NCBI RefSeq assembly: GCF_025499605.1
Contig: NZ_JAFMVC010000021.1
Span: forward strand, 1-64,000
Length of the DNA stretch: 64,000 bases
Reading direction: 5' to 3'
From: Carboxylicivirga litoralis
GTDB taxonomy: Bacteria; Bacteroidota; Bacteroidia; Bacteroidales; Marinilabiliaceae
Shown: positions 38,172 to 47,532 of the stretch, piece after piece
Position numbering within the stretch: the first letter of the stretch is position 1
Layout of the letters: each line of letters opens with the position of its first letter
Position numbers and translations under genes: made by a program
Notes under the pieces: generated by a model
Databases searched by the model: none
What the model saw: only the letters and a program-made list of their open reading frames with translations
What the model was told of the DNA's origin: nothing

Positions 38172-38727
38172 ATAATTGGTGAGTTCCGTTTATAATATCA
38201 AATAAAGGCTGATTAAATCGCTGAAAAGCTTTTTCCAGCAATTGATATAAGCTTGATGATTTTACTTCATCGAGTGTCAATTCATTTTTATGGAGGTTCG
38301 ACATTTCAAACTTATCGGCTTTTGTAGTGAGCACCAAATGAGGAAGGGTATTCATCGTTACCTCCACCGGAAATTCACCCTCTTTTATAACACCGGCTTT
38401 CAATAACAAAGGGTGTGCTTCAAAAAAATTGAAGGTATTGTCGCCTAAAAACAAATGAACATTTAAGCGCAAACTCAGTGGAATAACATAAAAGAAATGA
38501 AACTTTTTTCGGTCATCAACCAAAGAAATGGTGACATTGTTTTCTGCTCTATTAACAGGTGATAACTTAATATTCCACTCCAGGTTATCGTGCGCTGCCA
38601 TCTGTTCTTTAATGGCATTAATAAATTTCAAACGTGGCAGAGCAATATTTTCAAATGGCGCATTACCTTCCATGCGTTGCCTTAACGCTTCTATTCCGCT
38701 ATAAGATAAATTGATTGTTTCAGACAT
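38170..38727 (-). CDS. Unrecognised protein downstream of 5'-nucleotidase
   Basis: A 185-aa soluble protein I do not recognise. It has no signal peptide, cysteine cluster or membrane segment. Its start overlaps the stop of the preceding 5'-nucleotidase N-terminal gene by 8 nt, so the two are translationally coupled. It should be cytoplasmic, unlike its operon partners. A chaperone or regulatory function for them is possible but not supported by motifs. Confidence 0.8.
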   Translation of the reverse strand: MSETINLSYSGIEALRQRMEGNAPFENIALPRLKFINAIKEQMAAHDNLEWNIKLSPVNRAENNVTISLVDDRKKFHFFYVIPLSLRLNVHLFLGDNTFNFFEAHPLLLKAGVIKEGEFPVEVTMNTLPHLVLTTKADKFEMSNLHKNELTLDEVKSSSLYQLLEKAFQRFNQPLFDIINGTHQL

Positions 38728-39631
38728 GATAAATTGAGTTGACCAAAGCTACGGATTTTTTATGGTTTGAAGTCAGATTAAGGTCTAACCGCCCTAAACG
38801 AAGGCCGCCCCAACCAGCCTGACTTACGATTACTTCTTTACCATCCAAATCGATAATACGCTCTGGCGCATCCATAAACGTGTGTGTATGACCACCAAGT
38901 ATCACATCAATATTACGCACATTTTGAGCAACAATCACATCCGAAACTTTTTCGCCCTTATACTTGAAGCCCAGGTGAGATAAAGCAATAACGATATCGC
39001 AATTCTCTTTCTGCTTTAGATGTCCGGCTAAACGATTAGCCACTTCAACAGGCTCATTGTAAACAGATTCTTTATAGGATTTTGGATTAACTAATCCAGC
39101 CAGTTCAATACCCAAACCGATGACCCCAATTTTCAAAGAACCTTTCTGAATAATTTGATACGGGGAAGTTAATCCTTTGAGTACCGATTTAGAGAAGTCG
39201 TAATTACTACAAACAAATGGGAACTTTGCCCTCGCAACATTTTCAGCCAAAGCATCTATTCCATTATCAAACTCATGGTTGCCAAGCGTTGCAGCATCGT
39301 AGCCCATTTTATTCATCAATTCAATCTCCAGCTTGCCTTTATACACATTAAAATATGGCGTCCCTTGAAAGATATCGCCACAATCCAGAAGAATTACATT
39401 TTCCTGCTCTTGTCTAATCGCATTAATCAATTGTGCCCGCCGGGCAAAACCACCCTGGTTAGGCCATCTTGAATGATTCGATGGAAATGGATCGATTTGA
39501 CTATGTACATCGTTGGTGTGCAAAATTGTTAAGCTGGTATTTGGTGTAGTACAGCTTTTCATTAAAGGCCCCATTCCTAATGCAGATGCCCCAATCACAG
39601 TTTTTCTAATAAAATCCCTTCTACTCTGCAT
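38720..39631 (-). CDS. 5'-nucleotidase metallophosphatase domain protein
   Basis: A 303-aa calcineurin-like phosphatase that corresponds to the N-terminal catalytic half of UshA-type 5'-nucleotidases. A twin-arginine signal is seen (SRRDFIRKTVIGASALG). Metal-binding motifs: HTNDVH (38-43), GDIFQGTPYF, GNHEFDNG, SHLG, and GGHTHTF. It lacks the C-terminal substrate-binding half, which is encoded just upstream as a separate gene overlapping by 11 nt. Together they probably hydrolyse extracytoplasmic nucleotides to nucleosides. Confidence 0.92.
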   Translation of the reverse strand: MQSRRDFIRKTVIGASALGMGPLMKSCTTPNTSLTILHTNDVHSQIDPFPSNHSRWPNQGGFARRAQLINAIRQEQENVILLDCGDIFQGTPYFNVYKGKLEIELMNKMGYDAATLGNHEFDNGIDALAENVARAKFPFVCSNYDFSKSVLKGLTSPYQIIQKGSLKIGVIGLGIELAGLVNPKSYKESVYNEPVEVANRLAGHLKQKENCDIVIALSHLGFKYKGEKVSDVIVAQNVRNIDVILGGHTHTFMDAPERIIDLDGKEVIVSQAGWGGLRLGRLDLNLTSNHKKSVALVNSIYHV

Positions 39632-40379
39632 GATAAATCCTTTTGTCTAATTCGCTATTAACAACTTTTCCCTCAACCGAAAGTCGTTTAATATGTTTGA
39701 TTATTGCATCGCGCACTTTAAGTCCTGTCCCTTCGCGCTTAAGGGCCTTTTTAAATACTTCAAAGTGATCACCTCCGTCGGCCAGGTAGTCGGATGTTGC
39801 AACAATGTACGTTCTTTCTGTCAACGGTTGGTTATTGACCCTTACATTGACAGCTTTGCCATTTTTAATTCCAAAGCTAGCTCCCGATATTCCATCGCCA
39901 CCTACACTGGCCATAAAATCAAAAAGTAACTCCATCTGCTCTTTTGTCATGGAGAGGTACACAATTTCGTTCTCGAAAGGCATTAACTGGTATATATTTT
40001 CAACCGTAATATTGCCTTTTTGCAAAGGAATACGCAAGCCTTTAACATTAACAACACTCACATCAACAGGTTCAAAACCATCCAAACGGTTACACTCTTC
40101 ACGAACCAAATCAGTAACAAAATTTGATAATAAACTCTCTGGAAATCCTCCAGTCAATTCTTGCCTGGCCGTTCCAATCGTTTTTTGCATTTCTGCCTGC
40201 AAACTATCGCGATAAGGTTGGATGATAGATGCCAGCAAGATATCCTCACCGACCAAACTGTCGATAATCACATATTTATTTGTGCTATTTTTTATTGTAT
40301 AATCAGTAGAGTTGCATGCTAAAAACAAAAACATTGTAGCAACATAAACACTGACTAATTGCATTTTAATGTATTTCAT
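39621..40379 (-). CDS. 5'-nucleotidase C-terminal domain lipoprotein
   Basis: A 252-aa lipoprotein with lipobox FLAC (lipid Cys22; Met6 is an alternative start). It has the substrate-binding domain of UshA-type nucleotidases: the AGGFPES-like stretch, GDGISGASFG, and YIVATSDYLADGGDHF. It lacks the metallophosphatase half, which is encoded by the overlapping downstream gene. Splitting one enzyme into a lipoprotein and a Tat-exported partner implies they meet at the cell envelope. Confidence 0.9.
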   Translation of the reverse strand: MKYIKMQLVSVYVATMFLFLACNSTDYTIKNSTNKYVIIDSLVGEDILLASIIQPYRDSLQAEMQKTIGTARQELTGGFPESLLSNFVTDLVREECNRLDGFEPVDVSVVNVKGLRIPLQKGNITVENIYQLMPFENEIVYLSMTKEQMELLFDFMASVGGDGISGASFGIKNGKAVNVRVNNQPLTERTYIVATSDYLADGGDHFEVFKKALKREGTGLKVRDAIIKHIKRLSVEGKVVNSELDKRIYHAE

Positions 40380-40505
40380 TGATGTCGTTCAGGATTAAAT
40401 CATTTAGAATAATAAGGCACAAGGTTACAAAAAGGTTTTAAGATTGACATTAAAATATTATGAAAATTTAAAGCCTAAAGAACACAATCGATTCTTAAAA
40501 TGATC

Positions 40506-40533
40506 AAAAAAAAAGCTGCCATAAGGCAGCCTT
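40506..40533 (-). terminator. Terminator for duplicated-domain gene
   Basis: GCTGCC pairs with GGCAGC around ATAA. On the minus strand the stem is followed by nine T residues. It lies 14 nt after the stop of the gene ending at 40547. Confidence 0.8.
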
Positions 40534-40546
40534 TATAATTACTTAG

Positions 40547-41260
40547 TTATTTAATCCGTTCGAGGTACAATTTCCTTATACCCATCAAATACTCTCTATC
40601 AATATTAGGATTGTAGATGCGCACCATATCAACCACACCAAAGTCCTGATGTATATGACCGATAGCCGCATCAAACTTACTATAATCCCAATTATTTTTT
40701 ACCTTCTTCGTTAAATCTTCAAAATATTTCCAAGGCAACTTATGCGGAATTGTAAAATACCCATGATCCTTTTCATCCAAATCGAAATAAACACCTTCTC
40801 CGATCTCCTCAAGTGTAAAGAATTTTTTTAAGCGAATGATGGCTTGTCCTGTAATATTCTTCGGCTTCTTTTTAAATTCTATTCCTCCATCAATGTAACC
40901 GGCCTGCAAATCGATGATTTGATCAAACGAATCGAGATGACGCACACGAATAACATCGTAATTCTTATTGTAGAGATGCACATTACCTGCTGCTGCATTG
41001 AAATCTGTTCCAAAATACTCCTTTATATTTTGAGTCGCTCTGGTCACCTCTTCTAGTGTGTAGAGCTTTTTCAGGACCAAATAAATATATAATGGTTTCG
41101 AATCAGACGGGATATCGCTGTAATAGCCAAAATACCCGGGAAAGGGTTCCGGCGCTTCCAATACGAATGTATTTGGAAGAATCTTGTCCTGCATGGTTAC
41201 CAACGACTCCTGCTTCAGGAGGTTGCCATACCTTTGTAAAATAATTTTTTTTGCACCCAT
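40547..41260 (-). CDS. Unrecognised protein with internally duplicated domain
   Basis: A 237-aa soluble protein I do not recognise. The two halves (about 41-121 and 140-232) look like copies of one another: DFNAAAGNVHLYNKNYDVIRV (first) matches KFDAAIGHIHQDFGVVDMVRI (second), and LKKLYTLEEV matches LKKFFTLEEI. There is no signal peptide or membrane segment. It stands alone with its own terminator. Function unknown. Confidence 0.8.
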   Translation of the reverse strand: MGAKKIILQRYGNLLKQESLVTMQDKILPNTFVLEAPEPFPGYFGYYSDIPSDSKPLYIYLVLKKLYTLEEVTRATQNIKEYFGTDFNAAAGNVHLYNKNYDVIRVRHLDSFDQIIDLQAGYIDGGIEFKKKPKNITGQAIIRLKKFFTLEEIGEGVYFDLDEKDHGYFTIPHKLPWKYFEDLTKKVKNNWDYSKFDAAIGHIHQDFGVVDMVRIYNPNIDREYLMGIRKLYLERIK

Positions 41261-41360
41261 AGATGTGTGTTTAAATTGTTTAACCTCCGTTTTAATAGTT
41301 TATTTGTCACCTATAAAAGTTATTAAAAAAAACGTTTGCAATCAAACACTACAATTGTTT

Positions 41361-42137
41361 TTAGCCTTCATGATCACGCACAAACACTAATTCATCTTTT
41401 TTCGACATGTCGGCTTTGTAATAATAACCTCCTTCGCTGAAGGCAACCAAGTCTTCAGGTGCTTCAATCTGGTTTTGAATAATAAAGCGTGTCATCAATC
41501 CTCGTGCTTTTTTGGCAAAGAAACTAACCACTTTATATTCACCATTCTTCCAGTCCTTAAACACAGGGGTGACTATACGTTTATTAAATACCTTTTTGTT
41601 AATCGCTTTAAAATATTCATTCGAAGCCAAGTTAACCAACACATCTGACTCCTGCTCATCCATATCTTTTTCTAACAATTTTGTTATCTCATCGCCCCAA
41701 AGCTGATACAATTGCTTACTCGTTCCAACTGACAATTTTGTTCCCATTTCTAAGCGATACGGCAGAATGCCATCCAAAGGACGAACCAATCCATACAAAC
41801 CAGAGAGTATTCGCAATTTATCATTGGCATATGTTATCTCATCTGCTTTCAGTGAATACGCATCAAGTCCAGTGTATACATCTCCTTTGAAAGCAAATAA
41901 TGCAGCTTTTACATCTTCTGATTTAAACGGATATTGCCAAAGCTGAAAACGATGATGATTCAATTGTGCTAATTGCGAACTTATTTTCATCAGTGTCATC
42001 AATTCTTCTGGCTTTCTCTTTTTCAGCTCTTTTACTATCGTTTTTGCCTGTTTTGGAAATCGAATGTCCGTCAGGCTAACTTCCGGTGCCTGGGTTTCAA
42101 AATCCAATGATTTGGCAGGTGATATTATTATGTGCAT
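41361..42137 (-). CDS. yaaA: Peroxide stress protein YaaA
   Basis: A 258-aa protein of the YaaA/DUF328 family, which limits DNA damage during hydrogen peroxide stress by lowering free intracellular iron. The family start HIIISPAKSLDFE and the internal LSGLYGLVRPLDGILPYRLEMG are clear. Length is typical. It is a single gene; a short minus-strand promoter region precedes it. Confidence 0.93.
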   Translation of the reverse strand: MHIIISPAKSLDFETQAPEVSLTDIRFPKQAKTIVKELKKRKPEELMTLMKISSQLAQLNHHRFQLWQYPFKSEDVKAALFAFKGDVYTGLDAYSLKADEITYANDKLRILSGLYGLVRPLDGILPYRLEMGTKLSVGTSKQLYQLWGDEITKLLEKDMDEQESDVLVNLASNEYFKAINKKVFNKRIVTPVFKDWKNGEYKVVSFFAKKARGLMTRFIIQNQIEAPEDLVAFSEGGYYYKADMSKKDELVFVRDHEG

Positions 42138-42198
42138 ATTTTTATCTGTTTTTAATGCTTAAAACATTCTTCGAATTCAATGGTTCATTGATGCATTC

Positions 42199-42226
42199 AA
42201 AAAAAGGACCACCAGCGTAGTCCTTT
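42199..42226 (-). terminator. Terminator for DeoR-family regulator gene
   Basis: AAAGGAC (42203-42209) pairs with GTCCTTT (42220-42226). On the minus strand it is followed by TTTTTTTGAA. It lies 25 nt after the regulator stop. Confidence 0.75.
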
Positions 42227-42250
42227 CCATTTTTATAATATTTTCGTTGA

Positions 42251-43033
42251 CTATTCCGTGATAATCACCTCAACACCAGCATTCAAAAGCTTCTCTTTAT
42301 CTTCTTCTGTAATCCCTTTATCGGTCACTAAAATATCAACATCATTAATTTGACCAATAACTGCCAGACTACGCTTCTTAAACTTACTCGAGTCCATTAC
42401 CAAAATCACTTTTTTGGCCATCTTCAACATGGTTCGGTTAAGTGCAGCTTCCTCCAGGTGCGGTGTACTAAAACCAAGGTTGACATCAATGCCATCTGCC
42501 CCGATAAACAGTTTATCGCAGAAGAAGTTTTTAAAACTATTTTGAGCGATTGAACCAACCAATGACAACGATTTTTTGCGCATCACACCTCCAGGCATAA
42601 TCACGTTTATTTGCTCCAACTCGGCCAATGGCCCGGCAATATTAAGTGCATTGGTAATAACCGTAAGGTTCTTAAACTTACTTAAGTGCGTGGATACTTC
42701 TTTGGTGGTTGTGCCGCTATCTAATACAATCGTATCACCTTCTTCAATTAAACGAGCAGCACGTTTGCCAATAGCTTCTTTCTCTTTGGCGTTTTTCACC
42801 TTTTTATCCGACAACTTCATATCAAGTGTCACTTTATCCGTCTTGATAGCTCCACCTCGTGCACGGATCAACAGGTTCTTATGCTCTAATTGGGTGAGGT
42901 CGTTACGAATTGTTACCTCACTAACATTAAATTGCTCACTTAATTCGTGAACATTTACCTGGCCTTTTTCATCTAATAGTTTAAGTATTAAACCACGACG
43001 GCCAACTGTAGTATTCGGATCAAAATCGTTCAT
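42251..43033 (-). CDS. DeoR/GlpR-family transcriptional regulator
   Basis: A 260-aa repressor-type regulator. The N-terminal HTH (about 14-66) includes LDEKGQVNVHELSEQFNVSEVTIRNDL; the C-terminal DeoR sensor domain (about 85-245) contains DSGTTTKEVSTHL, the phosphosugar-binding signature. The family senses a phosphorylated sugar and represses nearby sugar-use genes. It is divergent from an amidohydrolase gene across a 301-nt region. Candidate ligands cannot be named. Confidence 0.93.
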   Translation of the reverse strand: MNDFDPNTTVGRRGLILKLLDEKGQVNVHELSEQFNVSEVTIRNDLTQLEHKNLLIRARGGAIKTDKVTLDMKLSDKKVKNAKEKEAIGKRAARLIEEGDTIVLDSGTTTKEVSTHLSKFKNLTVITNALNIAGPLAELEQINVIMPGGVMRKKSLSLVGSIAQNSFKNFFCDKLFIGADGIDVNLGFSTPHLEEAALNRTMLKMAKKVILVMDSSKFKKRSLAVIGQINDVDILVTDKGITEEDKEKLLNAGVEVIITE

Positions 43034-43334
43034 TTATTTCTTTCTTTTTGTACTAAACAGCCTTTAAATCATTATAACGCTGTGTTATTTTTTACAAAAT
43101 AAGCAAAAAAATTATTCAGTAAGCATATGAAAGCAATTTAGTTATCATTCATTATTAAATATGATCCAATAATAAGACAAACTACTTTTTTATCATTTTC
43201 AAATTGATTAATTCGAAAGCAATCTTATTATTTGTTTAAGGATACGCAACCTTTCATTTTAAAAATAGTTGACACCTCATCTTGCTTGACTATTATTTCT
43301 TTATTTTGTCTTTACTAATTGAGATATGTAAGAT
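43034..43334. other. Divergent intergenic region, DeoR regulator/amidohydrolase
   Basis: No gene is visible in this AT-rich stretch. A classical sigma70-like pair, TTGACA at 43269-43274 and TATTAT at 43291-43296 with a 16-nt spacer, points toward the amidohydrolase gene. A weaker Bacteroidota-like TTATTTTG lies nearby at 43301. Which one is used is unknown, and no clear operator was found. Confidence 0.35.
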
Positions 43335-44372
43335 ATGGAAAAGGATTGTTCCTATTCGATGGATGATTTCAGCAGAATCAAAAAAATTGATGCACACCTG
43401 CATTATTACACCAGCAATGACGCTTTTGCGCAATTTGCAAAAACACAGCAGGTGCATCTTGTATCAATAAACGTTGATTTTATGGAAGATGAATGGCTTC
43501 CTTTATCCAAACAAAAAGAAATTGCCAGCCAATTAAAGGAAAAACATTCTGACTCCTACTCATTTATCGACGCCATACCTTTTAAGCCAGCCATTACACC
43601 CTCGGTAATAGAAGATGCTTGCCAACAGATTGATGTAGAAAAAAGAAATGGTGCTATAGGTGTTAAAATATGGAAGAATATTGGCATGAAAATCACATAC
43701 CGAGATCAATTAGTGATGATTGACAATCCTGTTTTTACTCCACTTCTGGAACATTTAGAAACAACAAAACTGCCTTTACTCGGACATTTTGGGGAACCGC
43801 GCAACTGCTGGCTTCCACTATCAGAAATGACGGTTGAATCAGATAAAAAATACTATTCTTCGCACCCTGAATTTCATATGTTCCTACATAAAGAAATGCC
43901 AAGCCATAAAGAACAGATAGAAGCATGTAACCATATGCTCACCAAGCATCCTAAGCTCAACTTCATAGGTGCACACCTTGGAAGCAGTGAATATAGTATT
44001 ACTGAAATTGCCAGGCGACTTGACCAATACCCAAATATGAATATGGATTTAGCCGAACGCGTCTGTCACCTTCAGCACCAGGCCATTGAGAATCATCAGG
44101 AAGTATATGACTTTATGATTAAATACCAGGATCGACTCATTTATGGCTCCGATATGGTTTTTACAGATAGTAAAAGTGAAGAAGAGCAGTTTAATGAATT
44201 AGAAAGGCGCTGGAAAAGTCAGTGGCAGTTTTTCACTCAAACCAACATGCAGAACACATGGGAAGTCTATGGAACTTTTAAAGGCCTTGGATTACCTAAA
44301 GAAGTAATTGACAAAATCTACTTTCGTAATGCCATAAAAGCATACCCATCATTAAGCTTTCTTGAACAATGA
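43335..44372 (+). CDS. Amidohydrolase-family metal hydrolase
   Basis: A 345-aa TIM-barrel hydrolase of the amidohydrolase_2 superfamily. Metal-binding patterns include IDAHLHYYT near residue 19, GHFGEP, HPKLNFIGAHLGS, and YGSDMVF. Substrates in the family range from aromatic acids (decarboxylation) to lactones and sugars, so no reaction is assigned. Met13 is another possible start. It overlaps the tRNA-dihydrouridine synthase gene by 4 nt (ATGA), which indicates translational coupling, though their functions look unrelated. Confidence 0.82.
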   Translation: MEKDCSYSMDDFSRIKKIDAHLHYYTSNDAFAQFAKTQQVHLVSINVDFMEDEWLPLSKQKEIASQLKEKHSDSYSFIDAIPFKPAITPSVIEDACQQIDVEKRNGAIGVKIWKNIGMKITYRDQLVMIDNPVFTPLLEHLETTKLPLLGHFGEPRNCWLPLSEMTVESDKKYYSSHPEFHMFLHKEMPSHKEQIEACNHMLTKHPKLNFIGAHLGSSEYSITEIARRLDQYPNMNMDLAERVCHLQHQAIENHQEVYDFMIKYQDRLIYGSDMVFTDSKSEEEQFNELERRWKSQWQFFTQTNMQNTWEVYGTFKGLGLPKEVIDKIYFRNAIKAYPSLSFLEQ

Positions 44373-45298
44373 AGTTATACATGGCTCCATTACAGAGCTA
44401 CACCACCTCCTTTTATCGACAGGCACATGCTCTGACCTATACTAAAATGGACAAGTATTTCACTCCATTCTTTGAAGATGCTGATACCGATATTGGCACT
44501 TTGGAGAAGCATCCGGAGTTACTTTCTTCATTAAACGAAAACCTTAGTGTTGTTCCACAAGTTGCAACCAATAGCAGTGAGTTTCTGGTTAACTTTTCAA
44601 AAAAAGTCAGTCAACTGGGATATCATGAAATCAACTTGAACATGGGATGCCCATTCCCCATGTTGGTGAAGCGTAAAAAAGGAGGAGGACTGTTAGCTCA
44701 GCCCGAAATGACAGAGCAACTCCTGGATAACTTCTTTTCAAAGACAACTGACACGAAGCTATCTTTGAAAATAAGACTGGGTGTTGATGATCCGAAGCAA
44801 GGACAAACCATTGTTAAACTGGCCAATCAATTCCCTATTAAAGAGCTAATCATTCATCCACGACTGGTGACTCAAAAATATAGCGGAGAGGTTAATTGGG
44901 ATGAATTTGAAACCTTCTGTTTATTATCAAAACATCCAATAATTGCTAATGGTGATATCAATTCGCCTGAAGATGCTAACTACATCGCCAAACGTTTTCC
45001 ACACGTTAAAGGACTGATGCTAGGCAGAGGCTTATTAACAAAGCCCTGTTTATCGGATGAAATTATTAATGATTCAAAAGAAACTAATAAGCTGTTCCTG
45101 CTTCATGATAACTATTACAAATTGATTACCAATTACCATAAAGACTGGAATCAGGCATTTAATTTCCTGCATACTTTTTGGCATTATCCGCTTCAAGCTA
45201 ACCAAGAGTTAAAGCGTTATTTGCGCAAACTCAAAAAACACAATAAGCCAGATCTGTACCAGAAATGGCTGACTCAACTCAAATACATAATTGAATAG
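44369..45298 (+). CDS. tRNA-dihydrouridine synthase family protein
   Basis: A 309-aa FMN-dependent TIM-barrel enzyme that reduces uridines in tRNA D-loops. The catalytic cysteine is Cys94 in NLNMGCPFPMLVKR, followed by the glycine motif KKGGGLL and the phosphate-binding IANGDI, LMLGRGLL. Which position (D16, D17 or D20) it modifies is not readable. The start overlaps the upstream gene by 4 nt. Confidence 0.9.
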   Translation: MKLYMAPLQSYTTSFYRQAHALTYTKMDKYFTPFFEDADTDIGTLEKHPELLSSLNENLSVVPQVATNSSEFLVNFSKKVSQLGYHEINLNMGCPFPMLVKRKKGGGLLAQPEMTEQLLDNFFSKTTDTKLSLKIRLGVDDPKQGQTIVKLANQFPIKELIIHPRLVTQKYSGEVNWDEFETFCLLSKHPIIANGDINSPEDANYIAKRFPHVKGLMLGRGLLTKPCLSDEIINDSKETNKLFLLHDNYYKLITNYHKDWNQAFNFLHTFWHYPLQANQELKRYLRKLKKHNKPDLYQKWLTQLKYIIE

Positions 45299-45362
45299 TA
45301 AATTGAATCCTCACTTGTGATTTTCGATGATAAAGCTCAAAACTTATTCCTAATTAAATTGG

Positions 45363-45370
45363 TACATTTG
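45363..45370 (+). promoter_or_regulatory. -7 box for sugar-phosphate isomerase operon
   Basis: TACATTTG matches TAnnTTTG. It lies 20 nt upstream of the isomerase ATG, giving a leader of about 12 nt. The -33 element is not clear. It should drive the three-gene operon up to the terminator at 48096. Confidence 0.5.
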
Positions 45371-45389
45371 TAGCCTAAAAATTATAACC

Positions 45390-46004
45390 ATGGTTTTAGA
45401 AGACGTAAAAAACATATTAGAACACGAGGCGCAGGCCATTAAAAATATTCCTGCAACCGATGATTTTATTAAAGCTGTTGATATAATCCATCAATATGTT
45501 CACGAAAAAGGTGGCAAGCTGATTACATCGGGAATGGGAAAAGCCGGACAGATTGCTATTAACATGGCAACAACCTTCAGTTCCACAGGAACACCTTCTT
45601 GTTTCTTACACCCAAGTGAAGCTCAACATGGCGATTTAGGTGTGGTGCAGGAAAACGATGTTCTGCTGATGATATCCAACTCTGGTAAAACAAGAGAAAT
45701 CATTGAATTGATTGACTTAGCGCGTGGTCTTCGTCCCAATATTCCCATTGTTGTTATTACCAGCAATACCGAATCAGTATTAGCCCAGGAAGCTAATGTT
45801 TGCATCAGCACAGGCAACCCCAAGGAAGTGTGCACTCTGGGTTTAACACCTACTACATCTACCACAACCATGACAGTTATTGGCGATGTATTGGTTGTTC
45901 TTTTAATGAAAAAGATAAATTTCACAAATTCAGATTATGCCAAGCGTCACCATGGTGGCTACCTGGGACACAAATCACGCGAAGCAGCAGGACTAAACAA
46001 GTAA
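45390..46004 (+). CDS. SIS-domain sugar-phosphate isomerase (KpsF/GutQ-like)
   Basis: A 204-aa single-SIS-domain protein. The isomerase signature TSGMGKAGQIAINMATTF (about 47-64), HPSEAQHGDLG and ISNSGKTREI match D-arabinose 5-phosphate isomerases, but the two C-terminal CBS domains of KdsD/KpsF (about 320 aa) are missing. It could supply arabinose 5-phosphate for Kdo synthesis or act on another sugar phosphate. It is the first gene of an operon with a phosphohexomutase (2-nt gap) and an isochorismatase-like gene. Confidence 0.85.
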   Translation: MVLEDVKNILEHEAQAIKNIPATDDFIKAVDIIHQYVHEKGGKLITSGMGKAGQIAINMATTFSSTGTPSCFLHPSEAQHGDLGVVQENDVLLMISNSGKTREIIELIDLARGLRPNIPIVVITSNTESVLAQEANVCISTGNPKEVCTLGLTPTTSTTTMTVIGDVLVVLLMKKINFTNSDYAKRHHGGYLGHKSREAAGLNK

Positions 46005-46006
46005 GC

Positions 46007-47530
46007 ATGGAATTTAACTGGAAGAAATTACAGAACGGCTCTGATATCCGTGGTGTGGCATTAACCGGCATTGCCGGTCAGGAAGTGAATCTTGACGTTA
46101 ATGTTGTCGCCAAGTTGGGAACAGCCTTTTTTCAATGGTTGTCAGAACGTAATCAAAATAATCGCACAATAAAAATTGCTGTTGGTATGGATTCGCGTTT
46201 ATCGGGTCCTGATTTGAAAGCAGCGTTTATTGAAGCTTTGGTGAATGCCGGTGCTGAAGTGATGGATTGTGGCATGGCTTCAACACCTGCCATGTTTATG
46301 ACTACAGTTACCGAACCTTTCAATGCACATGGCGGTGTCATGTTAACTGCCAGCCACTTGCCTTTCAACCGCAATGGTTTAAAGTTTTTCACGCCAGAAG
46401 GTGGTTTGGAAAAACAAGACATCGCTGACATTCTTGCCATTGCAGAAGCATTGCCAGACAATCCTGAAAAGAAAAATGGTTCGGTTAATACTGTTGATTT
46501 TATCGATATCTACTCCAATATCTTAGTTGAGAAAATCAGAAAAGAAGTCAACTCGAAAGATAACTACGAACAACCTTTAAGCGGTTTTAAAATGACCGTT
46601 GACGCCGGAAACGGTGCAGGCGGTTTTTATGCCAGTAAAGTACTTGAAGTACTTGGTGCAGATGTGAGCAGCAGTCAGTTTTTGGAGCCCGATGGGAAAT
46701 TCCCGAATCACGTGCCCAACCCTGAAGATGCCATTGCCATGAAATCCATTTGCGATGCAGTAAAAGAGCACAAAACCGATTTAGGTATCATCTTCGACAC
46801 CGATGTTGACCGCGCTGCTATTGTTGATGAGAATGGTAATCCTATTAACCGAAATGAATTGGTCGCACTTTCTGCCGCCATCGTTAATGAAGAGCACCCG
46901 GGCTCAACCGTGGTTACTGATTCCATCACCTCTGATGGATTAGCCTGGTTTATCAGTGATGTTTTAAAAGGAAAACACCATCGTTTTAAGCGTGGCTATA
47001 AGAATGTTATCAATGAGGCAATTCGTTTAAATGAAACAGGCGAAGAGTCATGGTTAGCAATTGAAACATCGGGCCATGCGGCATTAAAAGAGAATTACTT
47101 TTTAGATGACGGTGCTTACCTTGTTACCAAGTGTGTCATCAAAATGGCTCAATTAAAAAAAGAAGGTAAATCATTGACTTCACTGATTGAGAAAATGCCT
47201 GCTCCGGCAGAAAGTAAGGAATTCCGAATCAACATAAAGGCTAATGATTTTAAAGCTTATGGCGAAAAGGTAATTAGCGAATTAGGTCACCTGGCAGCTG
47301 CTAAAAATGGCTGGGAATTGGTTCCTAATAATTACGAAGGCGTTAGAGTGAGCATTGAAAGCAATGGCACAAAGGGTTGGTTCCTGCTACGCTTATCTCT
47401 ACACGATCCGGTTATTCCTCTAAATATTGAGTCGGATAATGAAGGCGGTGTAGAAGCAATTGCAAAAGAGCTGGTTTCGTTCTTTGAGAACTTTGAACAA
47501 TTAGACTTAAAATCATTAATAAACAGATAG
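46007..47530 (+). CDS. Phosphoglucomutase/phosphomannomutase family protein
   Basis: A 507-aa alpha-D-phosphohexomutase that moves phosphate between C1 and C6 (or interconverts related hexosamine phosphates). The catalytic phosphoserine Ser116 is in TASHLPFNRNG (114-124), the metal loop is DTDVDRAAI, and the sugar loop GHAALKENYF. Four domains fill the normal length. I chose the ATG 2 nt after the upstream stop; the frame runs open to 45800, but that extension overlaps the isomerase gene by about 200 nt and lacks family homology. Confidence 0.92.
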   Translation: MEFNWKKLQNGSDIRGVALTGIAGQEVNLDVNVVAKLGTAFFQWLSERNQNNRTIKIAVGMDSRLSGPDLKAAFIEALVNAGAEVMDCGMASTPAMFMTTVTEPFNAHGGVMLTASHLPFNRNGLKFFTPEGGLEKQDIADILAIAEALPDNPEKKNGSVNTVDFIDIYSNILVEKIRKEVNSKDNYEQPLSGFKMTVDAGNGAGGFYASKVLEVLGADVSSSQFLEPDGKFPNHVPNPEDAIAMKSICDAVKEHKTDLGIIFDTDVDRAAIVDENGNPINRNELVALSAAIVNEEHPGSTVVTDSITSDGLAWFISDVLKGKHHRFKRGYKNVINEAIRLNETGEESWLAIETSGHAALKENYFLDDGAYLVTKCVIKMAQLKKEGKSLTSLIEKMPAPAESKEFRINIKANDFKAYGEKVISELGHLAAAKNGWELVPNNYEGVRVSIESNGTKGWFLLRLSLHDPVIPLNIESDNEGGVEAIAKELVSFFENFEQLDLKSLINR

Positions 47531-47532
47531 AG

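Noticed and set aside
39621-39631. Frameshifted 5'-nucleotidase pseudogene
   Set aside because: Each half has its own start and its own export signal, and the substrate-binding half comes first, opposite to a broken single gene.
45800-46006. N-terminal extension of the phosphohexomutase
   Set aside because: The frame is open to 45800, but the extension lies inside the isomerase gene, lacks family features, and an ATG follows the upstream stop by 2 nt.
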